Positions 1 through 7,015 of a stretch of DNA of 16,003 nt are shown piece after piece (within the stretch, counting starts at the first letter, position 1; the number at the start of each line of letters is the position of its first letter). Position numbers and translations under genes: made by a program. Below the pieces are notes generated by a model. It worked only from the letters and a program-made list of their open reading frames with translations. It made no database searches and was not told where the DNA came from. The stretch comes from JARRJY01 sp037388705 (lineage in GTDB: Bacteria; Pseudomonadota; Gammaproteobacteria; UBA6429; Thiohalophilaceae), in the NCBI GenBank assembly GCA_037388705.1, contig JARRJY010000033.1:1-16003 (forward strand), in the 5' to 3' direction.

Positions 1-37
1 CCATTAATTTTTGTCGTGTTTTATCGTTACTACTCAT
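1..37 (-). CDS. Probable McdB-type carboxysome positioning protein, N-terminus only
   Basis: An ATG at 37 to 35 overlaps the stop of the upstream ParA-type gene in an ATGA arrangement, and an open frame of 12 codons (MSSNDKTRQKLM) runs off the left edge of the window. The overlap implies translational coupling. In alpha-carboxysome loci the ParA-type McdA is normally followed by the small McdB adaptor, which links McdA on the nucleoid to the carboxysome shell. The short peptide is polar and basic, which fits the positively charged N-termini of ParA-stimulating partners. Identity is inferred from position; the sequence is too short to prove it. Confidence 0.55.
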   Translation of the reverse strand, partial: MSSNDKTRQKLM

Positions 38-660
38 CGTGTAATTACCTCCTGAACAAGCTGTTCAAGTTCTCCTGCTGCTTCTGCACCGCGTCGCCCC
101 ATATCAAAAACACTTTTTCCTTCCAGAACACTACTGCGAAAGATTGCCCGCCGACGTAATGCCGTATTTGCAACAGGTAAGGCGATTTCCGACAATGCAT
201 CACGTATCAGTCGTGATAGCGTGGTTCGTGTTTCCAATTGATTGATAACGAGCCAGGCTTCCAGCTTTGGATTGCACTCACGCGCCTGCTCGATGGCCTC
301 TTCAATATGTACTGTTGCCCATAAATCGACCGGTGACGGTTGCACGGGAACCAGTGCGATATCACAAAACTTTAAAACTGAATTCGTCTGTGCTGCATGC
401 ACCGATGGAGGGCAATCAAATAAAACGTATTGGTAATCTTTTAAAAGCTCGCTTGCCTGTTTTTGAAGATCATCATTCGCGTCAAAAACTTCAACAGCAT
501 TATCACTTTCTGAGAAAGCATGCCACTGTAAGGCTGAGCCCTGAGGATCAGCATCTACTACTGCAATAGTAGTTTGCTTTGCCAGGCACGTTGCAAGGTT
601 AACTGACAATGTCGTTTTTCCTGCCCCACCCTTGTTACCCACCAAAGCAATAACTGGCAT
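34..660 (-). CDS. mcdA: ParA/MinD-family ATPase, alpha-carboxysome positioning (McdA-like)
   Basis: A ParA-family ATPase of about 208 residues. Counting from the upstream ATG at 666, the deviant Walker A loop KGGAGKTT lies at residues 12-19 and keeps the signature lysine. It is followed by the A' motif VVDADPQGSA and Walker B YVLFDCPPS. Such proteins dimerise with ATP, bind DNA non-specifically and act with an adaptor to distribute cargo over the nucleoid. Its place at the end of a cso operon, with a small gene overlapping its stop, points to carboxysome positioning rather than plasmid or chromosome partition. Two in-frame ATGs exist, at 666 and 660. The GAGG ribosome site (670-673) lies only 3 bases from the first and 9 from the second, so I chose 660. 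The ribosome site overlaps the stop codon of the preceding acRAF gene. Confidence 0.85.
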   Translation of the reverse strand: MPVIALVGNKGGAGKTTLSVNLATCLAKQTTIAVVDADPQGSALQWHAFSESDNAVEVFDANDDLQKQASELLKDYQYVLFDCPPSVHAAQTNSVLKFCDIALVPVQPSPVDLWATVHIEEAIEQARECNPKLEAWLVINQLETRTTLSRLIRDALSEIALPVANTALRRRAIFRSSVLEGKSVFDMGRRGAEAAGELEQLVQEVITR

Positions 661-671
661 ATGCATTTACC

Positions 672-932
672 TCAATGTGTATTCTCACAAATGAGTACAT
701 CGAGTTGTTGTGCAAAACTATGTTGCATATTGCCCAGTGCGCTCTCACCTTCTTCGGCATGAATCGTGATATTCACATAATCCCTACCGAACCCCATGTC
801 TGGGTATAAGCCTTCACGTTCAGACAACTCAGCTGCTCGTTCAAGAAAATCACGTAACGTGTTGTAATCCTCAAACTGGTAACGTCTTTCCAATCGTGCA
901 GGACGAATACGTTCTTGCCATTGTTCGTTCAT
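672..932 (-). CDS. Pterin-4a-carbinolamine dehydratase-like RuBisCO assembly factor (acRAF)
   Basis: An 86-residue protein of the PCD-like fold, as found at this place in alpha-carboxysome operons and described there as the RuBisCO assembly factor acRAF. The visible pattern is a helix-rich N-terminal half (residues 20-40, FEDYNTLRDFLERAAELSE), then YPDMGFGRDYVNITIH (residues 43-58), which aligns with the active-site strand of true dehydratases. The paired histidines expected just before the Pro-Asp/Glu of catalytic enzymes are absent (LYPD here), so a dehydratase role is unlikely. The likely role is chaperoning RuBisCO large subunits before encapsulation. A GGAG site lies 7 bases upstream of the ATG. 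The gene starts 15 bases after the bacterioferritin-like gene. Confidence 0.85.
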   Translation of the reverse strand: MNEQWQERIRPARLERRYQFEDYNTLRDFLERAAELSEREGLYPDMGFGRDYVNITIHAEEGESALGNMQHSFAQQLDVLICENTH

Positions 933-947
933 TTTTCATCTCCATTA

Positions 948-1421
948 TCAGGTGACACTAGAGGTTGATGTTTTTAGAACCGGTTGTTGTAATTCCTGGA
1001 GCCACTTGATTAAGCCTGCAGCATGCGCTTTTTCTTCATTAAGTAATGCCTCGAAGAAAACACGATTGTCGTGATCGCCGATATGTGCACAGTGCCGGGT
1101 CGCATCTTCGTATAAACCGATGAGTTCAATTTCAAATTCATGGTCATACTGTAATAGTTCCAGTAAAGTTTGCCCAAGGCGTACCGGCCGCAATTGTGAT
1201 GCATTCGGTGCCACGCCGAGAGCTAACATTCGACTGATAATTCGATCCGCGTGTGCCATTTCTTCACTTGCTTCTTTGCTGAATTTCCCGGCCACCTCGG
1301 TCAGCCCCCAGGTTTCGACAAGTCGGGCCTGGGTGCTGTATAGCTGGACAGCTGAGAGTTCAAGACTCAGTGCCCGACCGAGGTATCCGAGAACACGCGT
1401 ATCAGCGTTGGCAGACAACAT
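948..1421 (-). CDS. Bacterioferritin-like four-helix diiron protein
   Basis: A 157-residue ferritin-superfamily protein with bacterioferritin features. Diiron-type ligands can be read as Glu21 (helix A), Glu54-x-x-His57 (helix B), an acidic helix-C segment around residues 93-99 and Glu130-x-x-His133 (helix D). Met55, within EEMAHAD, matches the position of the haem-ligating methionine of bacterioferritin. Ferroxidase and iron storage or peroxide detoxification are the family activities; its role in carboxysome operons is not settled. Bacterioferritin-like genes recur at this position in chemoautotroph cso operons. The last ten residues or so are Ser/Thr-rich. It follows the second csoS1 gene by 32 bases, and I see no strong ribosome site before the chosen ATG. 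Confidence 0.8.
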   Translation of the reverse strand: MLSANADTRVLGYLGRALSLELSAVQLYSTQARLVETWGLTEVAGKFSKEASEEMAHADRIISRMLALGVAPNASQLRPVRLGQTLLELLQYDHEFEIELIGLYEDATRHCAHIGDHDNRVFFEALLNEEKAHAAGLIKWLQELQQPVLKTSTSSVT

Positions 1422-1453
1422 GACGACAGATCAATCAGTCAGCAACCAGTCAT

Positions 1454-1768
1454 TCAACTGCGTGGCGCACGGTTGCCACTTGCATCGCTAAGTACAGGTT
1501 CTACTTCACGATGCGGACGAGCAATAATGTGCGCCGCCACCAGTCCATCACCAACTCGTTCACAGGCATCTGCCCCTGCGCGGACAGCCGCGTTGATAGC
1601 ACCGGTTTCACCTCTAACGAGGACGGTAACGTAACCGCCGCCTACGAACTCCCGTCCGATCAAGCGTACTTCCGCCGCTTTGGTCATGGCATCTGCGGCT
1701 TCAATCGCAGGTACCATGCCACGGGTTTCAATCATGCCAAGGGCTATACCATAGTTTTCGTTGGCCAT
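1454..1768 (-). CDS. csoS1: Alpha-carboxysome major shell protein CsoS1, second paralogue (BMC-H)
   Basis: A 104-residue single-domain BMC protein that forms the hexamers tiling the carboxysome facets. The hallmark GIALGMIETRG lies at residues 7-17 and the pore-region motif FVGGGYVTVLVRGETGA near residues 41-57. Residues 1-93 differ from the neighbouring paralogue at only three positions (D4E, L18M, V58I). The C-terminal tail is entirely different (SDASGNRAPRS, polar and basic). An AGGAG site about 8 bases upstream supports the ATG at 1768. Which H. neapolitanus CsoS1 (A, B or C) it corresponds to cannot be decided here. Confidence 0.95.
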   Translation of the reverse strand: MANENYGIALGMIETRGMVPAIEAADAMTKAAEVRLIGREFVGGGYVTVLVRGETGAINAAVRAGADACERVGDGLVAAHIIARPHREVEPVLSDASGNRAPRS

Positions 1769-1796
1769 GGTCTGTTCTCCTGTTAATTCAATTATC

Positions 1797-1818
1797 TAAA
1801 AAGCCTTAACCTTAGGCT
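1797..1818 (-). terminator. Weak terminator-like hairpin over the stop of the first csoS1 gene
   Basis: AGCCT (1802-1806) and AGGCT (1814-1818) pair across a 7-base loop that includes part of the stop codon. On the minus-strand transcript the stem is followed directly by UUUUUAG. The stem is only 5 pairs, so partial termination is the most that could be expected. It would reduce expression of the second csoS1 paralogue relative to the first. Confidence 0.35.
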
Positions 1819-2129
1819 GCAGCAGCAGAGCTAGCGCTACCACCTGCAGGTAATACAGGCTCAACTTCACGGTGTGGGCGAGCAATGATGTGTGCAGCAA
1901 CCAGGCCGTCACCTACTCGTTCGCATGCATCAGCACCAGCGCGAACTGCAGCATTTACTGCACCAGTTTCACCACGAACCAATACAGTTACATAACCGCC
2001 ACCAACGAACTCGCGCCCGATTAGACGAACTTCAGCTGCTTTGGTCATGGCATCAGCTGCTTCAATTGCTGGAACCAAACCACGTGTTTCAATCATACCC
2101 AGTGCAATACCATAATTATCATTTGCCAT
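1812..2129 (-). CDS. csoS1: Alpha-carboxysome major shell protein CsoS1, first paralogue (BMC-H)
   Basis: A BMC-domain shell hexamer subunit of 105 residues, expected to be one of the most abundant shell proteins. It carries GIALGMIETRG at residues 7-17 and FVGGGYVTV at residues 41-49. The tail PAGGSASSAAAA extends beyond the usual 98-residue CsoS1 and is Ala/Ser-rich. The frame also opens 9 codons upstream at 2156, but the ATG at 2129 has AGGAG 8 bases upstream and matches the family N-terminus (MANDNYGIALG), so I take 2129. It lies 70 bases after csoS4B, the largest gap in the lower half of the operon, and that gap begins with an inverted repeat over the csoS4B stop. Confidence 0.95.
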   Translation of the reverse strand: MANDNYGIALGMIETRGLVPAIEAADAMTKAAEVRLIGREFVGGGYVTVLVRGETGAVNAAVRAGADACERVGDGLVAAHIIARPHREVEPVLPAGGSASSAAAA

Positions 2130-2177
2130 CTTTCTATCTCCTACGTTGTTTGACATGGCTGTACTACTTTAAATACT

Positions 2178-2204
2178 CGTGATAACGATTAACCCGTTGT
2201 CACG
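2178..2204 (-). terminator. Inverted repeat over the csoS4B stop codon
   Basis: The arms CGTGATAACG (2178-2187) and CGTTGTCACG (2195-2204) match at 9 of 10 positions around a 7-base loop, and the csoS4B stop (2200-2202) is in one arm. On the transcript the hairpin is followed by AGUAUUU, too poor in U for a clear intrinsic terminator. It lies between the scarce pentamers and the abundant hexamers, where a 5' stabilising hairpin or processing site would help raise csoS1 expression. Confidence 0.45.
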
Positions 2205-2472
2205 TTTTCCCGGCAGACTGATTTGACCCAGCCTCCCAGAAATCGATAATGCCGCCGATGGTGAGATCAGTCAGAACTTCAAAATCACCCGCGGCATAAC
2301 GCGCGGCCGAACCACTGACGGTAAACACCCAGTTCCCCTCGCGTGTCCCAACCGGATCAACAGCAACATGATGATTACCTGTTGTGTCACGCAATACGCG
2401 TAAACTGGTTTGTTTCAGTCCATCAATGCGTCTTGTACACACCAATGGTGCTTCGACCTGCAAAATTTCCAT
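2200..2472 (-). CDS. csoS4B: Carboxysome vertex pentamer protein CsoS4B (BMC-P)
   Basis: A 90-residue member of the EutN/CcmL (BMC-P) family, whose pentamers cap the twelve vertices of the icosahedral shell. Visible family features are the N-terminal strand MEILQVEAPLVCTRRIDGL, the central VAVDPVGTREGNWVF and the C-terminal segment DLTIGGIIDFW. Its ATG shares one base with the csoS4A stop (TAATG), so the two pentamer genes are translationally coupled. An inverted repeat overlaps its stop codon. Only about 12 pentamers are needed per shell, so output should be far lower than that of the csoS1 genes that follow. Confidence 0.93.
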   Translation of the reverse strand: MEILQVEAPLVCTRRIDGLKQTSLRVLRDTTGNHHVAVDPVGTREGNWVFTVSGSAARYAAGDFEVLTDLTIGGIIDFWEAGSNQSAGKT

Positions 2473-2729
2473 TATGCATTACCTTCTTCGGGTTCCCAGT
2501 GATCAATAATCCCGACAATAGTCAAATCACTGGGATACTCTTTACTACCTGCCGCTTCACGAGCAGCAGAGCTTCCCACGCAAATTACCCAGTCACCTGG
2601 AATACAACCCACAGCGTCAACAGCAACGAGTAATGCACTTCCGTCACGTACGACTTGCATGTGCCTGTGTTCAAGTCCAGGTATGCGATTGGTCGCAACT
2701 AATGGCTTTTCAACCTGACAAATTTTCAT
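2472..2729 (-). CDS. csoS4A: Carboxysome vertex pentamer protein CsoS4A (BMC-P)
   Basis: An 85-residue EutN/CcmL-family (BMC-P) protein, a paralogue of the next gene: MKICQVEKPLVATNRIPGL at the N-terminus, VAVDAVGCIPGDWVICV in the middle and DLTIVGIIDHW near the C-terminus. It forms vertex pentamers that close the shell and limit leakage of CO2. Its ATG overlaps the csoSCA stop by one base (TGATG), and a strong AGGAGG site lies 7 bases upstream inside the csoSCA coding end. The overlaps on both sides show a tightly coupled csoSCA-csoS4A-csoS4B block. Confidence 0.93.
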   Translation of the reverse strand: MKICQVEKPLVATNRIPGLEHRHMQVVRDGSALLVAVDAVGCIPGDWVICVGSSAAREAAGSKEYPSDLTIVGIIDHWEPEEGNA

Positions 2730-4276
2730 CAGTGAGCCTCCTGCGCAGCTTGCGCCTTTACAGAACAGTCCAGTATTTCAATACGGCTGGCCGCATTAAC
2801 GTCTCTTATTGCCAGCAAGGTATGTAATAATCCTTGCGACGTCAGGTCGGCATAGCGGCCATGTAATGCATCAGCAACCCGGCGACAATGTTCAATAGCA
2901 CGTTCACGGGCGCCCGGCACATTACCGTGGTAGTCGTAACGCACTACAATCGGAACCGGCAGACCATGTGCAACATTAAGGCCTGAAAAAATCTTGATAC
3001 CAACATCCAGATCCTGTGCAGCTTCCTCGACCGTGTTGAGATAGGCGAAATATGTCAGGTTGCGTAACTGTATTTCTTCAAATCCAATACCGGCACCAAT
3101 AAAGCATTCTGCATGACCAATATCGGTATAGTGTTCACCATGATAGTTACGCACATATTCAACTTGCGAAATGTTATTTATCAATAGGTAGCTTATGAAC
3201 CTGGCCATACCTTCGCCCATGTCGGGATTGGCACCGTTTACATAATCAAGTATCCATTGTTGTGCACGACCTGCCTGCATACTTTGTGTGGCATCGTAAA
3301 TATCACGGCTATCAATATATTTATCCAGGCTGATACCACCCTGACTGTCTGGTACGTGAATGCGAATCGCATCGGTATCCGTATCAAGTCCGATCAATAA
3401 GTGATCGATGGATGCGCCACAACAATGGGTATTTTCTACTGCCTGCTGAAACGCCAGCAATCGATCCAGACCAGCTTGCGCCGCACGACTGGTATCAGAA
3501 CCATGTGCAGCACAACCTTCGTGTTCCGGGTCAACGGAGCTGTAGTGATAAACAACCGTTTTCAAGTAACGTGTTGCTACATCCGCTGTATTGGGTTGCC
3601 CCTGGCGGTAACGTAACAATTCCGTTTCCACCCATTTATCCAGGCTATCTTCGATATCAAACAGGGCACCCGCATACGATTTACGCCTTACTGCACGATA
3701 AGGCAGGCGTAACACATAACGAATCACATGCGCCAGGCGCCCATCGGCACAGGGTGAAATATCCAGGGTATGGAAGCCACATTCCTGTAACATCGACTGG
3801 AATGCCTGTTCATCATTATCACCAAGGGGATCGTTGGTAAAAAAGTCATCACAAAAACGACGATAAGTTTCAAACAGGCACCAGGCAAATAAACGACGCA
3901 TATCAAGTTTTTCTACCCAGGCATCTTGCAGGATCATCTGTGGCAGTTCATAGCCCAGTTGTTCACGAGCAAGTTGTTGTGCCCTGCTTTCAAAATCAGT
4001 TTCATACTGCATCGCCGATACTTTTTTCAGAGTCGGCACAATGTTATCGAAGGCTGACTTTACGCTGCGCTCATAATCATACAAACGTGTATTTTCATCC
4101 TGGCGGGTTAACGGATGCGAATCCTTGACAGCATGTCTTGTAAAATCATTGACCGGTGTAACAACCGCCTGGTTGTCATCTGGTGACGTTTCAGTACTTG
4201 CACCAGGACGTCCCAGGGGGGCGATAGCCCTTTTCCAGCTTGCACTACGATTCTGTTTATAACGTGCCGTCAACAT
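2729..4276 (-). CDS. csoSCA: Carboxysomal carbonic anhydrase CsoSCA (epsilon-type)
   Basis: A 515-residue carboxysomal carbonic anhydrase, which turns bicarbonate into CO2 inside the carboxysome; H. neapolitanus CsoSCA is of almost the same length. The catalytic domain shows DISPCADGR at residues 172-180, with Zn-ligand Cys176 and the Asp178/Arg180 pair. YHY at 243-245 supplies His244, and GCAAHGS at 254-260 supplies Cys255. The His-Cys spacing of 11 equals that of the H. neapolitanus enzyme. The C-terminal domain keeps DTDTDAIRIHVPDS and LLINNISQVEYV. The polar, basic first 60 residues or so match the disordered N-terminus reported to bind RuBisCO in the homologue. It starts 16 bases after csoS2 with only a weak ribosome site, which fits a lower copy number. 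Confidence 0.96.
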   Translation of the reverse strand: MLTARYKQNRSASWKRAIAPLGRPGASTETSPDDNQAVVTPVNDFTRHAVKDSHPLTRQDENTRLYDYERSVKSAFDNIVPTLKKVSAMQYETDFESRAQQLAREQLGYELPQMILQDAWVEKLDMRRLFAWCLFETYRRFCDDFFTNDPLGDNDEQAFQSMLQECGFHTLDISPCADGRLAHVIRYVLRLPYRAVRRKSYAGALFDIEDSLDKWVETELLRYRQGQPNTADVATRYLKTVVYHYSSVDPEHEGCAAHGSDTSRAAQAGLDRLLAFQQAVENTHCCGASIDHLLIGLDTDTDAIRIHVPDSQGGISLDKYIDSRDIYDATQSMQAGRAQQWILDYVNGANPDMGEGMARFISYLLINNISQVEYVRNYHGEHYTDIGHAECFIGAGIGFEEIQLRNLTYFAYLNTVEEAAQDLDVGIKIFSGLNVAHGLPVPIVVRYDYHGNVPGARERAIEHCRRVADALHGRYADLTSQGLLHTLLAIRDVNAASRIEILDCSVKAQAAQEAH

Positions 4277-4292
4277 GATGAATTACCGCCGC

Positions 4293-6551
4293 TTATCCGC
4301 GGGCACCTCCTGAATAAGTAATCAATGAACCTTTTTCAGTATTACCACTGCCACCGGTCACTTTACTAACCTGTGTTTGCATCTCTTCATTACGTTTTGG
4401 TGCAGCCTGCATAATGGAACTGGTATATACATTAGAACGGATGGTAGGATTCCTGCGCTTAGCAGATAAACCCTCTGTCCCCGTTACGTTGTCACCTCTG
4501 TCCCAATCATCACCCGTGATCCTGGCACCAGCGTCCATCCCTTCACCAGAGATACGTGACTTAACACGACCTTCGATCATTTCAGCTGTTGCTGGTAACG
4601 ATGGTGCGGGTATTGGTTGTTCAATATCCTGACCGAAACGCGCTTCCTCGGTACCTGTTACTTTGCCAGTAGCCATACCAAAAGGACCGGTGATATGACC
4701 TTGCTCATAACGGCTACCGGTAACACCTCCAGCCTGAACGGTTTGTTGAGCACCACCCGAGGGTGACGTCACACTGAATTGTCCCCATGGGGTGTTACCC
4801 ATTACTTGTGGAAAATCAGGACTATTGGTATCTGCCGCAGTAGCCGGGCAAGCTTGCGCGAACTGATCAGCACCAATATATGGTGTACCGGATACGCTTT
4901 CGCATGCACCTTTACTGTCACCAGTCATGTTACCGCCGATAGCAGGTTGTTGACCTGTCATTGCCGGGCCAGGTGTGCCACGTTGTTGTCGAGTACGTGC
5001 AGCGGCTAACCCTGCTTCTTCAGGTTTACAATACCTGGTGTATTGATCTGCACTGGCATACGGAGTACCGGTTACTGCTTTACAGGTACCGGGTTCATCA
5101 CCAGTGACTTTACCGGAACGATCCGTGAGAGTACCGGTTACTGCTTTACCTTTAAGTGTTTCAGATACACCGACTTTACGATCTTGGGGAGATGGTGTTT
5201 TTTCACAAAAACCACTGTACTGTTCCTGGCCAATGTAATCATCGCCAGTAACATCACGACAACTACCTGGTTCATCACCGGTAACCCGCTGATTACGACC
5301 TACCATGGTGCCACTGATACTACCACCGCGTAACGTTGCACTAATACCAACCTTGTCAGGTGCCTTACCATTACCCGGTTGCATATATTGAGTCCCAGTC
5401 AGTTCACGATTAGCACCCGTTTCATCACCGGTTACTTTCTCTGAACGGCCAACATTGTTACCGGTTAATGACTTACCCTTACGTGTATCAGAGCTGGTTA
5501 TCTTGCTTGGACCAGCTTCTGATTTTGCGCCACAAAATGTTTCTACCTGTTTGGCACCAACATACTCATTTCCGGTTACACGTTTACATGTGCCTGGTTC
5601 ATCGCCTGTTACTTTACTGTCACGGCCAATCTTGTTACCGCTTACTGTATTACCATGCGATGTTGTTGTTACTTCAACTTTACGCGGTGATTTACCAGGT
5701 TCACCCTGGCAAAATTCACGGAAGATGTCGGCACCCATGTAATCAGTACCTGTTACTGAACGACAGGTGCTGGGTTCATCGCCAGTTACTTTTTGACTAC
5801 GCCCTACCATGGTACCTGTTAATGTCTGACCCAGTGCTGTTTCACTCGCGCCTACTTTCCAGGATGCATCTTCTGCTGCACCCGTCTTATTTTCTGCATT
5901 TGGTCGCATGCGTCCACAGGGTTGTGATTTTTTATCACTGCTCTTGCCCTGACGACTACGTTGTTCACGTAATGTCTTGGCCAGTTCACGGCTACTCAAA
6001 TGTGGATTAGCTGCACGCGCGGTTTGTGCTGATGAACTGGTTGTATTGATACCTGCTTTACCACGTGCTGACATTGCTTCACGACGTGCTAACGACGCGG
6101 CCCGGGATGAGCTACGTGCAATATTTTTTCGCAGCAGGCCAGGCATAGGCCGACTCGGTGTGGTTAAAGTGTTTTCATCTTTCGGCTGTGAATCACAAGT
6201 TGCTTTTGTGCCATTACAACCACATCCGCAACCTTTTTCAGCTTTACCGATCTGAGGTTCAACCCCTGATGATGCCGAGGTCATATCGGCTGATGCTTCG
6301 CGAGTACGATCCGGGCTTTTAATCCCGGCTTTTCCACTTGTTGACATCGCTTCTCGACGTGCACGTGATGCTGTACGTGCTGACATACCAGGTGTCGTTG
6401 TCGCACTGGAAACTTCAGTAGAAGCCTGGTTAGCTTGCTGTGAAATTGCAGCTGAAGCTCCAGCAATTGCCGCCTTGCCTTTACTGGTCAAAGCACGGCG
6501 CCTGGCTAGTGAAGCCTCACGTGCACTTTGTGTCATTGCTGTTTGTGCCAT
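4293..6551 (-). CDS. csoS2: Carboxysome scaffold protein CsoS2
   Basis: A 752-residue, largely disordered, repeat-built scaffold that links RuBisCO to the shell. Four basic N-repeats are visible, at about residues 9-29, 57-77, 148-168 and 187-203, each built on (S)xREASLARRxAxSxxGKA; these are the RuBisCO-binding elements. Five full M-repeats follow (about 232-281, 291-340, 350-398, 400-449, 459-508), with VTGDEPGTC and a terminal FC/YC, then a shortened sixth at 528-568. The third lacks both conserved cysteines. The C-region (587-752) holds further VTG motifs and ends in GSLITYSGGARG, typical of the shell-anchoring C-terminal peptide. Unusual is a Cys cluster in the N-terminal linker (Cys108, 110, 112, 119). 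Long and short forms arise by -1 frameshifting in H. neapolitanus; an A AAA AAT heptamer occurs here at 6129-6123. Confidence 0.96.
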   Translation of the reverse strand: MAQTAMTQSAREASLARRRALTSKGKAAIAGASAAISQQANQASTEVSSATTTPGMSARTASRARREAMSTSGKAGIKSPDRTREASADMTSASSGVEPQIGKAEKGCGCGCNGTKATCDSQPKDENTLTTPSRPMPGLLRKNIARSSSRAASLARREAMSARGKAGINTTSSSAQTARAANPHLSSRELAKTLREQRSRQGKSSDKKSQPCGRMRPNAENKTGAAEDASWKVGASETALGQTLTGTMVGRSQKVTGDEPSTCRSVTGTDYMGADIFREFCQGEPGKSPRKVEVTTTSHGNTVSGNKIGRDSKVTGDEPGTCKRVTGNEYVGAKQVETFCGAKSEAGPSKITSSDTRKGKSLTGNNVGRSEKVTGDETGANRELTGTQYMQPGNGKAPDKVGISATLRGGSISGTMVGRNQRVTGDEPGSCRDVTGDDYIGQEQYSGFCEKTPSPQDRKVGVSETLKGKAVTGTLTDRSGKVTGDEPGTCKAVTGTPYASADQYTRYCKPEEAGLAAARTRQQRGTPGPAMTGQQPAIGGNMTGDSKGACESVSGTPYIGADQFAQACPATAADTNSPDFPQVMGNTPWGQFSVTSPSGGAQQTVQAGGVTGSRYEQGHITGPFGMATGKVTGTEEARFGQDIEQPIPAPSLPATAEMIEGRVKSRISGEGMDAGARITGDDWDRGDNVTGTEGLSAKRRNPTIRSNVYTSSIMQAAPKRNEEMQTQVSKVTGGSGNTEKGSLITYSGGARG

Positions 6552-6611
6552 AATTAACCCCGTTGCATCATCATTGGATTATTTCTGTTGTACGTTTGTC
6601 TTCAGTTAATC

Positions 6612-6632
6612 ACGTGGTTTGTTCAAACACGT
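6612..6632 (-). terminator. Inverted repeat over the cbbS stop codon
   Basis: The arms ACGTGGTTTG (6612-6621) and CAAACACGT (6624-6632) are complementary apart from one extra G, giving about an 8-pair stem with a bulge and a 4-base loop. The cbbS stop codon (6623-6625) is inside. No U-tract follows, so an mRNA stabiliser, processing site or partial terminator is more likely than a full terminator. It sits exactly where transcript level should fall from the RuBisCO genes to csoS2. Confidence 0.45.
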
Positions 6633-6967
6633 CCTTCACGCACCACAAAGGCAGAACCCTGACACTGCGTATAGTTGTCATAACCCAGTAAACGGATATG
6701 ATGATCAGGATAAGCTCGACCACATTCTTCTAGCTCATTAAGAACTCGACCAATGTCACGTTCACCAAACATGGGTAATTTCCACATTGTCCAGTAATGG
6801 TTGGTAGCCTGGCTCGGCTGCTCATGTTCAATAGCTGGTGTCCAGCCATTGGCAATAATGTATGCAATCTGTGCCTGGATCTCTTCCGGCGTCAACTTGG
6901 GCAGAAAACCAAATGTTTCCAAGGTATGGGCAGTTTGAAAATCACCCTGATTGTAAGTACTTGCCAT
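6623..6967 (-). CDS. cbbS: Form IA RuBisCO small subunit
   Basis: A 114-residue RuBisCO small subunit. Family landmarks are TFGFLPKLTPEEIQAQIAYI (residues 18-37), NGWTPAIEHE, YWTMWKLPMFG, and IRLLGYDNYTQCQGSAFVV near the C-terminus. It assembles with CbbL into L8S8 and is packaged into the carboxysome by CsoS2. A GAGG site lies about 8 bases upstream of the ATG. The gap from cbbL is 57 bases and contains part of an inverted repeat over the cbbL stop. Confidence 0.97.
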   Translation of the reverse strand: MASTYNQGDFQTAHTLETFGFLPKLTPEEIQAQIAYIIANGWTPAIEHEQPSQATNHYWTMWKLPMFGERDIGRVLNELEECGRAYPDHHIRLLGYDNYTQCQGSAFVVREGRV

Positions 6968-7015
6968 TGTTCTATCCTCGTTTCTTAAGTCTTGTTAACT
7001 CTTGTGTATAGTCCG

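Noticed and set aside
2130..2156. N-terminal extension of the first csoS1 gene to the ATG at 2156
   Set aside because: The extension MSNNVGDRK is not seen in the family, and a good AGGAG site sits before the ATG at 2129.
5190..5220. GAA AAA ACA stretch in csoS2 as the programmed frameshift site
   Set aside because: It does not fit X XXY YYZ in the reading frame; after a -1 shift the A-site codon would mispair.
5468..6010. A 180-codon plus-strand frame opposite csoS2
   Set aside because: It is an antisense shadow of the repetitive csoS2 coding sequence. Its product has no recognisable domain, and the opposite frame is a clear repeat protein.
4293..6551. Tandem direct repeats suggestive of a CRISPR or satellite array
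   Set aside because: The repeats are in frame and encode the CsoS2 N- and M-repeats; they are protein repeats, not a non-coding array.
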